Source of the DNA: Xenophilus azovorans DSM 13620
GTDB taxonomy: Bacteria > Pseudomonadota > Gammaproteobacteria > Burkholderiales > Burkholderiaceae_C
DNA length: 64,000 nucleotides
Assembly: GCF_000745855.1 (NCBI RefSeq)
Contig: NZ_JQKD01000007.1
Span: forward strand, 1-64,000
Reading direction: 5' to 3'
This document shows positions 48,705-57,579 of the stretch, in pieces. Every line of letters starts with the position of its first letter. Position 1 is the stretch's first letter. The notes below the pieces were generated by a model. It ran no database searches and had not been told where the DNA came from. It worked only from the letters and a program-made list of their open reading frames with translations. A program made the translations under genes and the position numbers.

Positions 48705-49536
48705 CGGGCTTGAGCCACAGGAACAGGATGGAGATCACCAGCACCACGGCATAGCCGCTGGTCTGGCCCGAGATGCTGCTGACCACGGCCTGCGAGCCGC
48801 CGATCACCCCGACGCCGCCGAGCAGGCCGCCCAGGCTGCCCAGGCCGCCGACCACCAGGACGAAGAAGGCGTCGAGCAGATAGTCCACGCCGATGCCCGG
48901 CTCGATGCGCACCAGCGGCGCCAGCAGCACGCCCGCCGCGCCCGCCAGCACCACGCCGACGACGAAGGTCTGCGATGCGAGGCGCCGCGTGTCGATGCCC
49001 AGGGCCTGCGCGAGCACGGGGTTGCCGGTCATCGCGCGCACGCGCAGCCCGGCCGTGCTGCGCCGGTACCACACGTACAGCGCGGCCATCAGCACGACGG
49101 CCAGCACGATCAGGCCGATACGGTAGACCGGGTACTGGGTGGCGCCGATGGCCATCGGCGTGGCGAGGCTGCTCTCCACGTTGCGGTAGCCCTTGCCCCA
49201 GATCGCCTCCACCGTCTTGCGCATGAGCATCGCCAGCGCCCAGGTGGCCAGCAGCGTGTCGAAGGGGCGTGCGTACAGCGGCCGCACCAGCCAGCGCTCC
49301 ACCGCCCAGCCGAGCGCGGCGCACACCGCCACGGCCAGCGGGAAGGCCGCGACGATCGGCCAGCCGAGTTGCTGCACGGTCACCACGCAGTAGGCGCCGA
49401 TCATCACGAACTCGCCGTGCGCCATGTTCAACACGCCCAGCAGGCCGAAGACCACGGCCAGGCCGAGCGTGGTGAGCGTGAGCGTCGCCAGCTCGTAGGC
49501 GATGTTCAGGCCGTGCAGGAGAAGGCTGGCGTCCAC
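48682..49536 (-). CDS. ABC transporter permease, LivH/UrtB type
   Basis: A 284-residue inner-membrane permease: VLNMAHGEFVMIGAYCVV near the N-terminus and GGLGSLGGLLGGVGVIGGSQ in the ATPase-docking loop. It starts with GTG four bases after the binding-protein stop. It pairs with the permease half of the fusion protein that follows. Confidence 0.92.
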   Translation of the reverse strand: MDASLLLHGLNIAYELATLTLTTLGLAVVFGLLGVLNMAHGEFVMIGAYCVVTVQQLGWPIVAAFPLAVAVCAALGWAVERWLVRPLYARPFDTLLATWALAMLMRKTVEAIWGKGYRNVESSLATPMAIGATQYPVYRIGLIVLAVVLMAALYVWYRRSTAGLRVRAMTGNPVLAQALGIDTRRLASQTFVVGVVLAGAAGVLLAPLVRIEPGIGVDYLLDAFFVLVVGGLGSLGGLLGGVGVIGGSQAVVSSISGQTSGYAVVLVISILFLWLKPDGLFSRR

Positions 49537-49540
49537 GGCC

Positions 49541-50692
49541 TCACACCTTGCAGCTCTGGCCGGAGCTCACGCGCGGGAAGGTCTTGACCACGCGGAAGCC
49601 CTTGGCATCGACGTCGGCCACGTAGACGTCCTGCTCCACGTGGCGCGATTTCATCGTCACGGCGCCGCGCGGGCCGTCGTAGCCGGCGCCCTCGCTGGCG
49701 GCCTCCAGCTTGGCGACGTCCAGCGAACCGGCCTTCTTCGCGATCGCCTCCAGCATCAGGAAGCCCTCGTAGGTGGACTCGGCCAGGCCGTTGAGGGCCG
49801 GTGCCTGCGGGCCGAAGCGCCTGGCGTAGGCCTGCGCGAAGTCCCTGGCCGTCGGCGTCTCGATGTTGGCGAAGTAGCCGGCGCTGGAATAGAGGTTCTT
49901 CGCGTTGGCCAGGCCGATGCCGGCCAGCGTGTTCTCCTCGATCAGCGTGCCCAGGCGCAGCGCCTTGTCGGCCAGGCCGAAGCTGGCGAAGGCCTTGTTG
50001 AAGCCGACCGAGGCGCCGCCCACCAGCGAGACCAGCACGGCGTCGGCGCCGCTGTCGCGGATGCGCGCCAGGCTGGCGTCGAAGTTGTCGACGGTGAAGG
50101 GCAGGTACTCGTCGCCCACCACGCTGGCGCCGGTCTGGGCGATGTAGCCCTTGGCGGCGGCGTTGGTGTTGCGGCCCCAGATGTAGTCGTTGCCGATCAG
50201 GTACCACTTGCTCGGCTTGCGCTCGGCGGCGATCCAGGGGATCACCGGCTGAAGCTGCTGCTGGGGCGTCTCGCCGTTCATGTAGGTGCCCCTGGCGCAC
50301 TCGCCGCCTTCGTAGACGGGCGTGTAGAAGTAGGGCACCTGGCCCTTGAACAGGCCGACCAGCGCGCCGCGCACGGCGCTGTCGTGCATGCCGATCACGG
50401 CGCCCGCGCCCGACCCCTTCCACAGCTTGAGCGCGGCCTGCGAGGCCTCGGCGGGCGCCAGCCCGGCGTCGCCGAACAGCAGTTCGAGCTTGCGGCCCAG
50501 GATGCCGCCGCGGGCGTTGATGGTCTCCGCCGCGAGTTCGGCGCAGGCCTTGGAGGAGGGGCCGAACAGGCCGGCCGGCCCGCTCAGCGTGGTCATGACG
50601 GCCACCTTGAGCGGGCTGGCGGCCCAGGCGCGCGGCAGCGCGGCGACGGCCGTGGCAGCGGTGGCGGACTGGAGGAAGTGGCGGCGGTCCAT
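49541..50692 (-). CDS. ABC transporter substrate-binding protein, amide/urea type
   Basis: A 383-residue periplasmic protein with a twin-arginine-like signal (DRRHFLQSATAATA). The mature protein starts PLKVAVMTTLSGPAGLFGPS, and YYVIG-like ligand region features (WYLIGNDYIWGRNTN) resemble AmiC, FmdD and UrtA proteins that bind short amides and urea. AGGAG precedes the ATG. The amidase gene lies 42 bases upstream on the same strand, which supports an amide ligand. Confidence 0.9.
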   Translation of the reverse strand: MDRRHFLQSATAATAVAALPRAWAASPLKVAVMTTLSGPAGLFGPSSKACAELAAETINARGGILGRKLELLFGDAGLAPAEASQAALKLWKGSGAGAVIGMHDSAVRGALVGLFKGQVPYFYTPVYEGGECARGTYMNGETPQQQLQPVIPWIAAERKPSKWYLIGNDYIWGRNTNAAAKGYIAQTGASVVGDEYLPFTVDNFDASLARIRDSGADAVLVSLVGGASVGFNKAFASFGLADKALRLGTLIEENTLAGIGLANAKNLYSSAGYFANIETPTARDFAQAYARRFGPQAPALNGLAESTYEGFLMLEAIAKKAGSLDVAKLEAASEGAGYDGPRGAVTMKSRHVEQDVYVADVDAKGFRVVKTFPRVSSGQSCKV

Positions 50693-50734
50693 CGTGTGCT
50701 CCTGGAAGGGGGAAGGGAATGGGAGGAGGCCGGC

Positions 50735-52138
50735 TCAGCGCACGGGCGCCGGCGGCATGGGGGGAAGGGCCGCCTCGACGGCGCGGCCGATCGCCAGCAG
50801 GTGCCGGTCGCTGCCGGCGGGCCCGTCGAGCGCGAGGCCGGCCGGCAGCCCGCCCGCCAGCCCGATGGGCAGCGACAGGCCCGGGATGCCGGCGTTGCTG
50901 CCCGGATCGGTGTTGCGGATGAAGGTCGCGAAGGTGGGGCAGGCGCGGCCGTTGTGCATGACGGTCTCGTCGTCGCCGATGCGCGCGGCGGTGGCCGGCG
51001 TGGTCGGGAACACCAGGGCCGGCACCCCGCTGGCGGCGAAGGCGTCGCGGTACAGCGCCTGCAGGCGCCGGCGCGCCTGCAGCGCCTGGGCGTAGGCCGC
51101 CTCGGGCACGGCGCCTGCGCCGAGCAGCGGCGCGGCGATGGCGGCCACGTCGGGGCTGCCGATGCCGCGCACCACTTCCTCGAAGCTCACGCCGCGCGCT
51201 TCCTCGGCGAGGTAGCGCGTCATGTCGCGCACGAACTCGAACAGCGCGACGACGAAGCTCACCTCGGCGTCGAGCGCCTCGATGCCGGGCAGGGCCACCG
51301 GGACGAACTCCACGCCGGCGCGGCGCAGGGTGTCGAGGGCCTCGCGCGCGCTGCGTTCGACGCCCGGCTCCAGGTCGCTCCAGAACATTTCCTGGGGGAG
51401 GCCCAGCTTCAGGCCGCGAAGCGGTACGTCGGCCAGCAGCGTTGCGTCTTGCGCGAGCACGCTGTCCAACAAGGCCAGGTCCGCCACGCTGCGCGCCAGC
51501 GGGCCGGCGGTGTCGCGCGTGGTCGAGATCGGGGCCAGGCCCTGTCCGCCGACGCGGCCCGCCGTCGGCCGCAGCCCGCTCACGCCGCACAGCGCCGCCG
51601 GCACGCGCACCGAGCCGCCGGTGTCGGTGCCGATGGCGGCCGGCACCAGCCGCGCCGCCACGGCCGCGCCGCAGCCGCCGCTGCTGCCGCCCGGGATGCG
51701 CGAGGCGTCCCAGGGGTTGTGCACGGCGCCGGTCACGGCGTTGTTGGACGAGATGCCGAAGGCCAATTCGTGCATGCCCAGCTTGCCGGTGATGAGCGCA
51801 CCCGCGGCGCGCAGGCGGTGCACCAGCGCGGCATCGTTCGCGACGACGTGCCCGTGCAGCGCGTGGGTGCCGTTGCCGCAGGGCAGTCCCGCGGCGTGGA
51901 TGTTGTCCTTCAGCGCGATCGGCACGCCCAGCAGCGGCAGGCGCTCGCCCGCGTCCAGCCGCGCCTGCGCGGCCCGGGCCTGCTGCCGCAGGCCCGCTTC
52001 GTCGAACGCGACATAGCAGTTCAGCGTCTCGGCGGCGCGCGTGCGCTCGATCCATCGGTCGACGAGGTCGGTGCAGCGGGCTGTGCCGCCGGCGAGCGCG
52101 TCGCGCACGTCGGTGGCGGTGCAGTCAATGAGGTCCAT
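50735..52138 (-). CDS. Amidase-signature-family enzyme
   Basis: A 467-residue amidase. The Ser-cisSer-Lys triad is visible: lysine in PIALKDNIHAAG, the cis-serine and nucleophile in IPGGSSGGCGAAVAARL and GTDTGGSVRVPAALCG. It should hydrolyse an amide to acid and ammonia in the cytoplasm. GGAGAAAG precedes the ATG; an upstream start was rejected. It heads the minus-strand operon with the amide-type transporter, divergent from a LuxR regulator. Confidence 0.93.
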   Translation of the reverse strand: MDLIDCTATDVRDALAGGTARCTDLVDRWIERTRAAETLNCYVAFDEAGLRQQARAAQARLDAGERLPLLGVPIALKDNIHAAGLPCGNGTHALHGHVVANDAALVHRLRAAGALITGKLGMHELAFGISSNNAVTGAVHNPWDASRIPGGSSGGCGAAVAARLVPAAIGTDTGGSVRVPAALCGVSGLRPTAGRVGGQGLAPISTTRDTAGPLARSVADLALLDSVLAQDATLLADVPLRGLKLGLPQEMFWSDLEPGVERSAREALDTLRRAGVEFVPVALPGIEALDAEVSFVVALFEFVRDMTRYLAEEARGVSFEEVVRGIGSPDVAAIAAPLLGAGAVPEAAYAQALQARRRLQALYRDAFAASGVPALVFPTTPATAARIGDDETVMHNGRACPTFATFIRNTDPGSNAGIPGLSLPIGLAGGLPAGLALDGPAGSDRHLLAIGRAVEAALPPMPPAPVR

Positions 52139-52193
52139 AGCGCTTTCTCCGGAATCGGAGCGCAAGCGTAGGCAGTGCCTTCGCCGCGGACAC

Positions 52194-52291
52194 CTAGCAG
52201 GATCGTTAGGGGTTGCTCGGGTCAGTACGGATACGCGCGGGGCGGCACCTGCCTAAGATCGTGCGCCCACGGCCTGCACGATCCTTGCTAG
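52194..52291. promoter_or_regulatory. Separated inverted repeats between amidase and LuxR genes
   Basis: CTAGCAGGATCGT (52194-52206) and ACGATCCTTGCTAG (52278-52291) are inverted copies differing by one inserted base, about 70 bases apart. A further GATCGT lies at 52258-52263. They flank the divergent promoter region and could be paired operator sites for the LuxR-type regulator. Confidence 0.45.
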
Positions 52292-52300
52292 AGACCCGCC

Positions 52301-53104
52301 ATGCACTTGTCTTCCAATCAGTCCCGGGCGCTGGGCGAGGTGATGTGCCTGCTGGCGGACGCCACGGACGGCGACGCGCTGCGCGACGCGCTGGCCCTGC
52401 CGATGCTCGATCTGCTCGGCGCCGACCAGTACGTCTCGATGGTCTGGAATGCGGGCTCGGGACGCTTCGAGCGCTTCGCGGCGCTGAACATGTCCACCGC
52501 CCTTCTGCGCGAATGGGATGCCTACTACCGCTTCGTCGATCCGCTGACCTTCCCCATGATGGAGCGGCGGCGGCCCACGGTGGCCACCCAGATCCTGACG
52601 CAGCCCGTGCTGTCGCGCACGGAGTTCTTCAACGACTTCCTGCGGCGCGAGCGCATGCACTGGGGCGTCAACGTCTACTTCCACGAGAAGGAGGCGTGCG
52701 TCGGCGACATGCGCATCTGGCGCCGCGCGGAGCGCGGCAACTTCGAGTCCAACGAGGTCGAGCTGCTGCGCATGGTCGAGCCGGCCATCGCCGCGGCGCT
52801 GGGGCGCCTGCACTGGGCGCAGGCCGGCGCGCCCTGCGCGCAGGCCACGCAGACCGCCGAGGAACTGCTGCAGCGCCATGCCCGCCTCAGCCAGCGCGAG
52901 GCCGAGGTGGCCTGGCTGGTGGCCTGCGGCTGCCCGGACAAGCAGATCGCGCGGCGCCTGGAGGTGGGCTACCCCACCGTCCGCTTCCACCTGGCGAACG
53001 CGTTCCGCAAGCTGTCGGCGGACAACCGCACCGCGCTGGCCTCGCGCGTGCAGGCCATCGTCGACGCGCGCCGTGTCGAGCTGGGCCGCACCGCCATCAA
53101 CTAG
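52301..53104 (+). CDS. LuxR-family transcriptional regulator
   Basis: A 267-residue regulator. The C-terminal LuxR HTH is LSQREAEVAWLVACGCPDKQ followed by IARRLEVGYPTVRFHLANAF, ending about residue 255. The N-terminal part (about 25-190) is a GAF/PAS-like or autoinducer-like domain, without the conserved W-Y-D pattern of acyl-homoserine-lactone receptors. It is divergent from the amidase operon and probably controls it in response to a substrate. Confidence 0.88.
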   Translation: MHLSSNQSRALGEVMCLLADATDGDALRDALALPMLDLLGADQYVSMVWNAGSGRFERFAALNMSTALLREWDAYYRFVDPLTFPMMERRRPTVATQILTQPVLSRTEFFNDFLRRERMHWGVNVYFHEKEACVGDMRIWRRAERGNFESNEVELLRMVEPAIAAALGRLHWAQAGAPCAQATQTAEELLQRHARLSQREAEVAWLVACGCPDKQIARRLEVGYPTVRFHLANAFRKLSADNRTALASRVQAIVDARRVELGRTAIN

Positions 53105-53131
53105 CGCGACGCTGCCCCGCCGCCGCAGCGG

Positions 53132-54052
53132 TCAGAGCTTCTTGAGCGTCGCCGCGACCTGCTCGCGCATCCAGCGGTGGGCCGGGTTGTCCTGGTGGCG
53201 CGCGGTCCAGTGCATGCGTACCTCGAAGTGCGGGATGGACGCGGGGATGGGCAGCGCCTTCATGCCGCCGCGGGCGACGAACAGCCGCGCCACGCGCACC
53301 GGCAGGACGACCAGCAGGTCGGTGTCGGCCACCAGGTAGGGCAGCACGCTGAACTGCGGCACGCGCGCCACGACGTTGCGCACGATGCCCTGGCCGGCCA
53401 GGATGCCGTCGATCAGCGTGTGGCCGGAGGCCGGCGAGTTGACCTGCACGTGCCGGGCGCGCGCGAAGTCCTCCACCGACATGCTCCTGCCGATCGTGGG
53501 ATGGTTCCTGGCCATCAGGCAGACGTAGTGCTCCTCGAAGAGCGGCAGCGTGCGCGTGCTGGGCAGCAGCTCGGGCATGTTGCCGACGGCGAGGTCGACG
53601 GCGCCCGTCGTCAGGTCTTCCGGCAGCGCGGGCGTGGGCTGCGCGATGTCGACCTGGATGTGCGGCGCCAGCGCCTGCAGGCGCTTCAGCAGGGGCGGCG
53701 TGAAGTACAGCGCCCCGATGTCCGACATGGCGATGCGGAAGCGCCGCGTCGAGTGCGCGGCATCGAAGGAGCGCGTCTCCTCCAGCGTCGCCTCGATGCG
53801 CATCAGCGCGTCCTTGAGCGTGGGGTAGAGCTGCTCGCACAGGGCCGTCGGCACGAGCCCGGCGGCGCCGCGCGTGAACAGCCGGTCGGCATAGCCGGTG
53901 CGAAGGCGTGCGAGCGCGTGGCTCACGGTCGGCTGCGTCAGGTCCAGCCGGTCGCCGGCCAGCGTGACGCTGCGCGTCTCGTAGATGGCCACGAACACCC
54001 GGACCAGGTTCAGGTCCAGGCGCGAGGCGTCGGGCGGTGCATCGGGGTTCAT
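53132..54052 (-). CDS. LysR-family transcriptional regulator (NodD/NahR-like)
   Basis: A 306-residue LysR protein. RLDLNLVRVFVAIYETRSVT and DLTQPTVSHALARLR form the HTH, and the effector domain follows (DLAVGNMPELLP). The LDLNLL-like start and the TRGAAGLVPT motif fit the NahR/NodD/LinR branch. The ATG at 54052 suits the conserved start; a longer frame was not chosen. It is divergent from the 2-oxoacid operon and is its likely activator. Confidence 0.92.
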   Translation of the reverse strand: MNPDAPPDASRLDLNLVRVFVAIYETRSVTLAGDRLDLTQPTVSHALARLRTGYADRLFTRGAAGLVPTALCEQLYPTLKDALMRIEATLEETRSFDAAHSTRRFRIAMSDIGALYFTPPLLKRLQALAPHIQVDIAQPTPALPEDLTTGAVDLAVGNMPELLPSTRTLPLFEEHYVCLMARNHPTIGRSMSVEDFARARHVQVNSPASGHTLIDGILAGQGIVRNVVARVPQFSVLPYLVADTDLLVVLPVRVARLFVARGGMKALPIPASIPHFEVRMHWTARHQDNPAHRWMREQVAATLKKL

Positions 54053-54074
54053 TCGTTTCTTCGATATGTAACAC

Positions 54075-54102
54075 ACGCAGAATCGATTTGTCGAATGTGC
54101 GT
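54075..54102. promoter_or_regulatory. Candidate LysR-binding region
   Basis: ACGCA and TGCGT arms enclose AT-richer DNA with ATCGATTTGTCGAAT, which contains a T-N11-A spacing. It lies between the LysR and oxidoreductase genes. The arms are short; the call rests mostly on position. Confidence 0.3.
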
Positions 54103-54171
54103 CTGTTCCTAGCATTCAGCCCACGGCAAGGAAACCCCACGTTCCGCCGGAGCACAAGGAGACAGAAACAC

Positions 54172-56325
54172 ATGGAGCGCTCGTTCAGCGCAGAAGTCCG
54201 ATCGCTTTCGCTGGGCGCAGGCGAGGCGTTCCACGGCGAGGGCATCCTCGCGGTGACCAAGGCCCTGCTGCAATCCGGCGTGAGCTACATCGGCGGCTAC
54301 CAGGGCGCGCCGGTCTCCCACCTCATCGACGTGCTCGGCGATGCGCAGGGCCTGCTCGACGAGCTGGGCATCCACTTCGAGCCGGCGGCCTCCGAGGCGG
54401 GCGCGGCCGCCATGCTCGGCGCCTCGATCAACTACCCGGTGCGCGGCGCCGTCACGTGGAAGTCCACGGTGGGCACCAACGTCGCGTCCGACGCGCTGTC
54501 GAACCTGGCGTCGGCGGGCGTGCGCGGCGGCGCGCTGGTCATCCTCGGCGAGGACTACGGCGAGGGCTCCAGCATCATCCAGGAGCGCACGCACGCCTTC
54601 GCCATGAAGTCGCAGATCTGGCTGATGGACCCGCGGCCCAACCTGGCGTCGATCGTGGACGCGGTGGAGAAGAGCTTCGAACTCTCCGAAGCCAGCCAGA
54701 CGCCGGTGATGCTGCAGTTGCGCATCCGCGCCTGCCACGTGCACGGCCACTTCGTCTGCAAGGACAACCGCGCGCCCGCCATCTCCACCCGGAACGGCCT
54801 GGACGTGCCCGCCTTCGACTACGGCAAGGTCAACCTGCCGCCGTCCATCTACGAGCACGAGCGCCAGAAGATCGAGGAGCGCTGGCCCGCGGCGGTGGAC
54901 TTCATCCGCGCGCAGCGCCTCAACGAGGTGTTCGACGGGCCGGTCGGCGAGGTCGGGCTGGTGGTGCCGGGCGGCCTGTACAACGGCGTGATCCGCGCGC
55001 TGCAGCTGCTCGGCCTGGCCGATGCGTTCGGCCAGTCGCAGTTGCCGATCTACGTGATGAACGTGGTCTATCCGCTGGTGCCGGAGGAGCTGATCGGCTT
55101 CTGCGCCGGCAAGCGGGCGGTGCTGATGGTCGAGGAGGGCCAGCCCAACTACCTGGAGGACGCGGTGCACGCGATCCTGCGCCGCGCCGGCGCCGACACC
55201 CGCGTGTTCGGCAAGGACGTGTTCCCGCTGGCCGGCGAGTACACCGGCGAGGTGATGGTGCGCGGCCTCTCGGCCTTCCTGGCGCAGGCGCGGCCCGCCG
55301 GCATCGACGCCGCCGGCGCCGGTGCGAAGCACGAGGCGCTGGCCGCCATCAGGGCGCAGGCGGCCGAGGCGCTGGGCACGCCGGTGCCCAACCGCCCGCC
55401 GGGCTTCTGCGTCGGCTGCCCGGAGCGGCCCGTGTTCGCGGCGATGAAGCTGCTGCAGAAGGAACTCGGGCAGGTGCACGTGAACGCCGACATCGGCTGC
55501 CACACCTTCGGCACGCTGCCGCCCTTCAACACCGGCAGCACCGTGCTGGGCTACGGCCTGGGCCTCGCCAGCTCGTCCGGCGTCGGCCCGCTGATGTCGC
55601 GGCGCACCGTCAGCATCATGGGCGACGGCGGCTTCTGGCACAACGGCTTCACCAGCGGCGTGGTCAACGCCGTCTACAACGGGCAGGACTCGGTCCTCAT
55701 CATCCTGCAGAACGGCTACACCTCGGCCACCGGCACGCAGGCCATTCCCTCGTCGCCCTCGCAGCCGGCCTCCAGGCCGCTCACGCTGGACATCGCGCGC
55801 GCGCTGCAGGGCGTGGGCGTGCGCTGGATCCGCAAGGTGCCGAGCTACCAGGTGGACGACATGGTCGCCACGCTGCGCGAGGCCATGACCACGCAGGAGC
55901 CGGGCCTGAAGGTCATCCTGGCCGACGGCGAGTGCCAGCTGGAGCGCCAGCGGCGCAACAATCCGCGCATCGCACAGCAGCTGAAGAACGGCGAGCGCGT
56001 GGTGCGCACCCGCTTCGGCATCGACGAGACAGTGTGCACCGGCGACCACTCGTGCATCCGGCTCTCCGGCTGCCCGTCGCTGACCATCAAGCCCAACCCG
56101 AGCCCGCTGCGCACCGACCCCATCGCCACCGTCAACCAGGGCTGCGTCGGCTGCGGCCTGTGCGGCGAGAACGCCCACGCCGCCACGCTCTGCCCGTCCT
56201 TCTACAAGGCCGAGATCGTGCAGAACGCCGGCGCGGCGGAGCGCTTCCTGCACCGCATGCGCAGCCGCGTGATCGGCTGGATGGCCGGCAGCGCGCGCAC
56301 GCCCGAGGCGGCGGCGCTGACCTGA
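54172..56325 (+). CDS. Indolepyruvate ferredoxin oxidoreductase, alpha-subunit type
   Basis: A 717-residue TPP enzyme that oxidatively decarboxylates aryl or related 2-oxoacids to acyl-CoA. The pyrimidine-binding half (YIGGYQGAPVSHLIDVL) comes first. The TPP domain with MGDGGFWHNG is around residue 485. C-terminal cysteine clusters (CTGDHSCIRLSGCP and CVGCGLCG) carry iron-sulfur centres. AAGGAGA precedes the ATG. Its beta subunit is encoded three genes downstream rather than adjacent or fused, an unusual order. Confidence 0.93.
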   Translation: MERSFSAEVRSLSLGAGEAFHGEGILAVTKALLQSGVSYIGGYQGAPVSHLIDVLGDAQGLLDELGIHFEPAASEAGAAAMLGASINYPVRGAVTWKSTVGTNVASDALSNLASAGVRGGALVILGEDYGEGSSIIQERTHAFAMKSQIWLMDPRPNLASIVDAVEKSFELSEASQTPVMLQLRIRACHVHGHFVCKDNRAPAISTRNGLDVPAFDYGKVNLPPSIYEHERQKIEERWPAAVDFIRAQRLNEVFDGPVGEVGLVVPGGLYNGVIRALQLLGLADAFGQSQLPIYVMNVVYPLVPEELIGFCAGKRAVLMVEEGQPNYLEDAVHAILRRAGADTRVFGKDVFPLAGEYTGEVMVRGLSAFLAQARPAGIDAAGAGAKHEALAAIRAQAAEALGTPVPNRPPGFCVGCPERPVFAAMKLLQKELGQVHVNADIGCHTFGTLPPFNTGSTVLGYGLGLASSSGVGPLMSRRTVSIMGDGGFWHNGFTSGVVNAVYNGQDSVLIILQNGYTSATGTQAIPSSPSQPASRPLTLDIARALQGVGVRWIRKVPSYQVDDMVATLREAMTTQEPGLKVILADGECQLERQRRNNPRIAQQLKNGERVVRTRFGIDETVCTGDHSCIRLSGCPSLTIKPNPSPLRTDPIATVNQGCVGCGLCGENAHAATLCPSFYKAEIVQNAGAAERFLHRMRSRVIGWMAGSARTPEAAALT

Positions 56326-56368
56326 AGAAGACGACCGCCGCGCAGGCGGTGAACCCGAAGGAGACATC

Positions 56369-57523
56369 ATGAAGATCGAACGGATCACGGCCACGCCGCT
56401 GAACGTGCATTGCGACGTCGAGGTCGCCGGCGTGAAGAAGCGCACCAACCTGAGCTGCGTGGTCGTGCGCGTGGACACCGACACCGGCCTCGTTGGCTGC
56501 GGCTTCACCGCCATCACCGAGGAAGAGGTGGTGGCCTGCATCGTCAACGAGATCGCGGCGCCGGCGCTGCAGGGCCTGGACCCGCGCCGCACCGAGCAGG
56601 TCTGGGACAGGCTCTACTGGCTGCTCACCCCGCGCGGCCAGAGCGGCTACGCCTCGCACGCCATCGCCGCGCTCGACGTCGCGATGTGGGACCTGAAGGC
56701 GCAGGCCGCCGCCGAGCCGCTGTGGCGGCTGCTGGGCGGGGCGCGCGACAGCGTTCCCGTCTATGCGACCTTCGGCTTCGGCTTCCTCGAGCGCGACGCG
56801 CTGGCCGAGGCGGCGCGCCACTGGGTGGCGCAGGGCTTCACGCACCTGAAGATGACGGTGGGACAGCACGCGCTGGCCCGCCGCGACGAGCCGCGCACGC
56901 TGCGCTCGGTGATCGCCGAGGACCTGCGCCGCATCCGCGCCGTGCGCGACGCGGTGGGCGCCGAGATCGACATCGGCATCGATGCCAACTGCAGCCTCGA
57001 CGCGCTGCACGCCACGGAGCTGGCCCAGGGCGCCCGGGCGCTCGGCGTCACGCTGTTCGAGGAGCCGGTGACGCACAACGACATCGGTGCGCTGCGCGAG
57101 GTGCGCACGCGCTCCGGCATCGGCCTGGCCGCCGGCCAGAACGAAGGGCTGGCGAGCCGCTTCGCGGACTTCCTGCGCGCCGGCGTGCTCGACGTGCTGC
57201 AGCCCAACGCCTGCATCAGCGGCGGCTTCACGCAGTGCCTGCGCATCGCCGGCATGGCGCAGGCGCACAACGTGGCGATCGGCAACGGCGGGACCTGGCC
57301 CTTCCACAACATGCACCTGCATGCGGGCCTCGCGCACGGCGGCTTCGTCGAATACCACCACGTGGCGGTGCTGCTGTGCCGGCAGATCTTCAGGGACCTG
57401 CCCGAGCCGGCCGGCGGCCGCATGGCCCTGCCCGACGCGCCCGGCCTGGGCTTCGCGCCCGACTGGGACGCCATCCGGCGGCTCGCCAGGGAGCCGCTCT
57501 CGCACGGCAAGGGCAAGGCCTGA
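56369..57523 (+). CDS. Enolase-superfamily (mandelate racemase/muconate lactonising) enzyme
   Basis: A 384-residue metal enzyme. Metal ligands are probably D205 (IGIDANCS), E231 (LFEEPV) and E259 (AGQNEG). K161 in HLKMTVG is a likely base; the partner lysine of the K-x-K motif is threonine. NGGTWPFHNMHLHAG at about 307-321 supplies a histidine. It removes the alpha-proton of a hydroxyacid, for racemisation or dehydration. AAGGAGA precedes the ATG. Context suggests that it feeds the oxidase or the oxidoreductase. Confidence 0.9.
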   Translation: MKIERITATPLNVHCDVEVAGVKKRTNLSCVVVRVDTDTGLVGCGFTAITEEEVVACIVNEIAAPALQGLDPRRTEQVWDRLYWLLTPRGQSGYASHAIAALDVAMWDLKAQAAAEPLWRLLGGARDSVPVYATFGFGFLERDALAEAARHWVAQGFTHLKMTVGQHALARRDEPRTLRSVIAEDLRRIRAVRDAVGAEIDIGIDANCSLDALHATELAQGARALGVTLFEEPVTHNDIGALREVRTRSGIGLAAGQNEGLASRFADFLRAGVLDVLQPNACISGGFTQCLRIAGMAQAHNVAIGNGGTWPFHNMHLHAGLAHGGFVEYHHVAVLLCRQIFRDLPEPAGGRMALPDAPGLGFAPDWDAIRRLAREPLSHGKGKA

Positions 57524-57579
57524 GGGCACGGCGCCCACCCGGCCGGTGCGCCGGCCCGTACCTCGAAAGGAGACAGACG

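Noticed and set aside
54109-56592. Very long open frame antisense to the oxidoreductase alpha gene
   Set aside because: Codon bias of GC-rich genes keeps antisense frames open; the translation is rich in R, A, H, Q and V without any family motif, while the plus strand has clear enzyme motifs.
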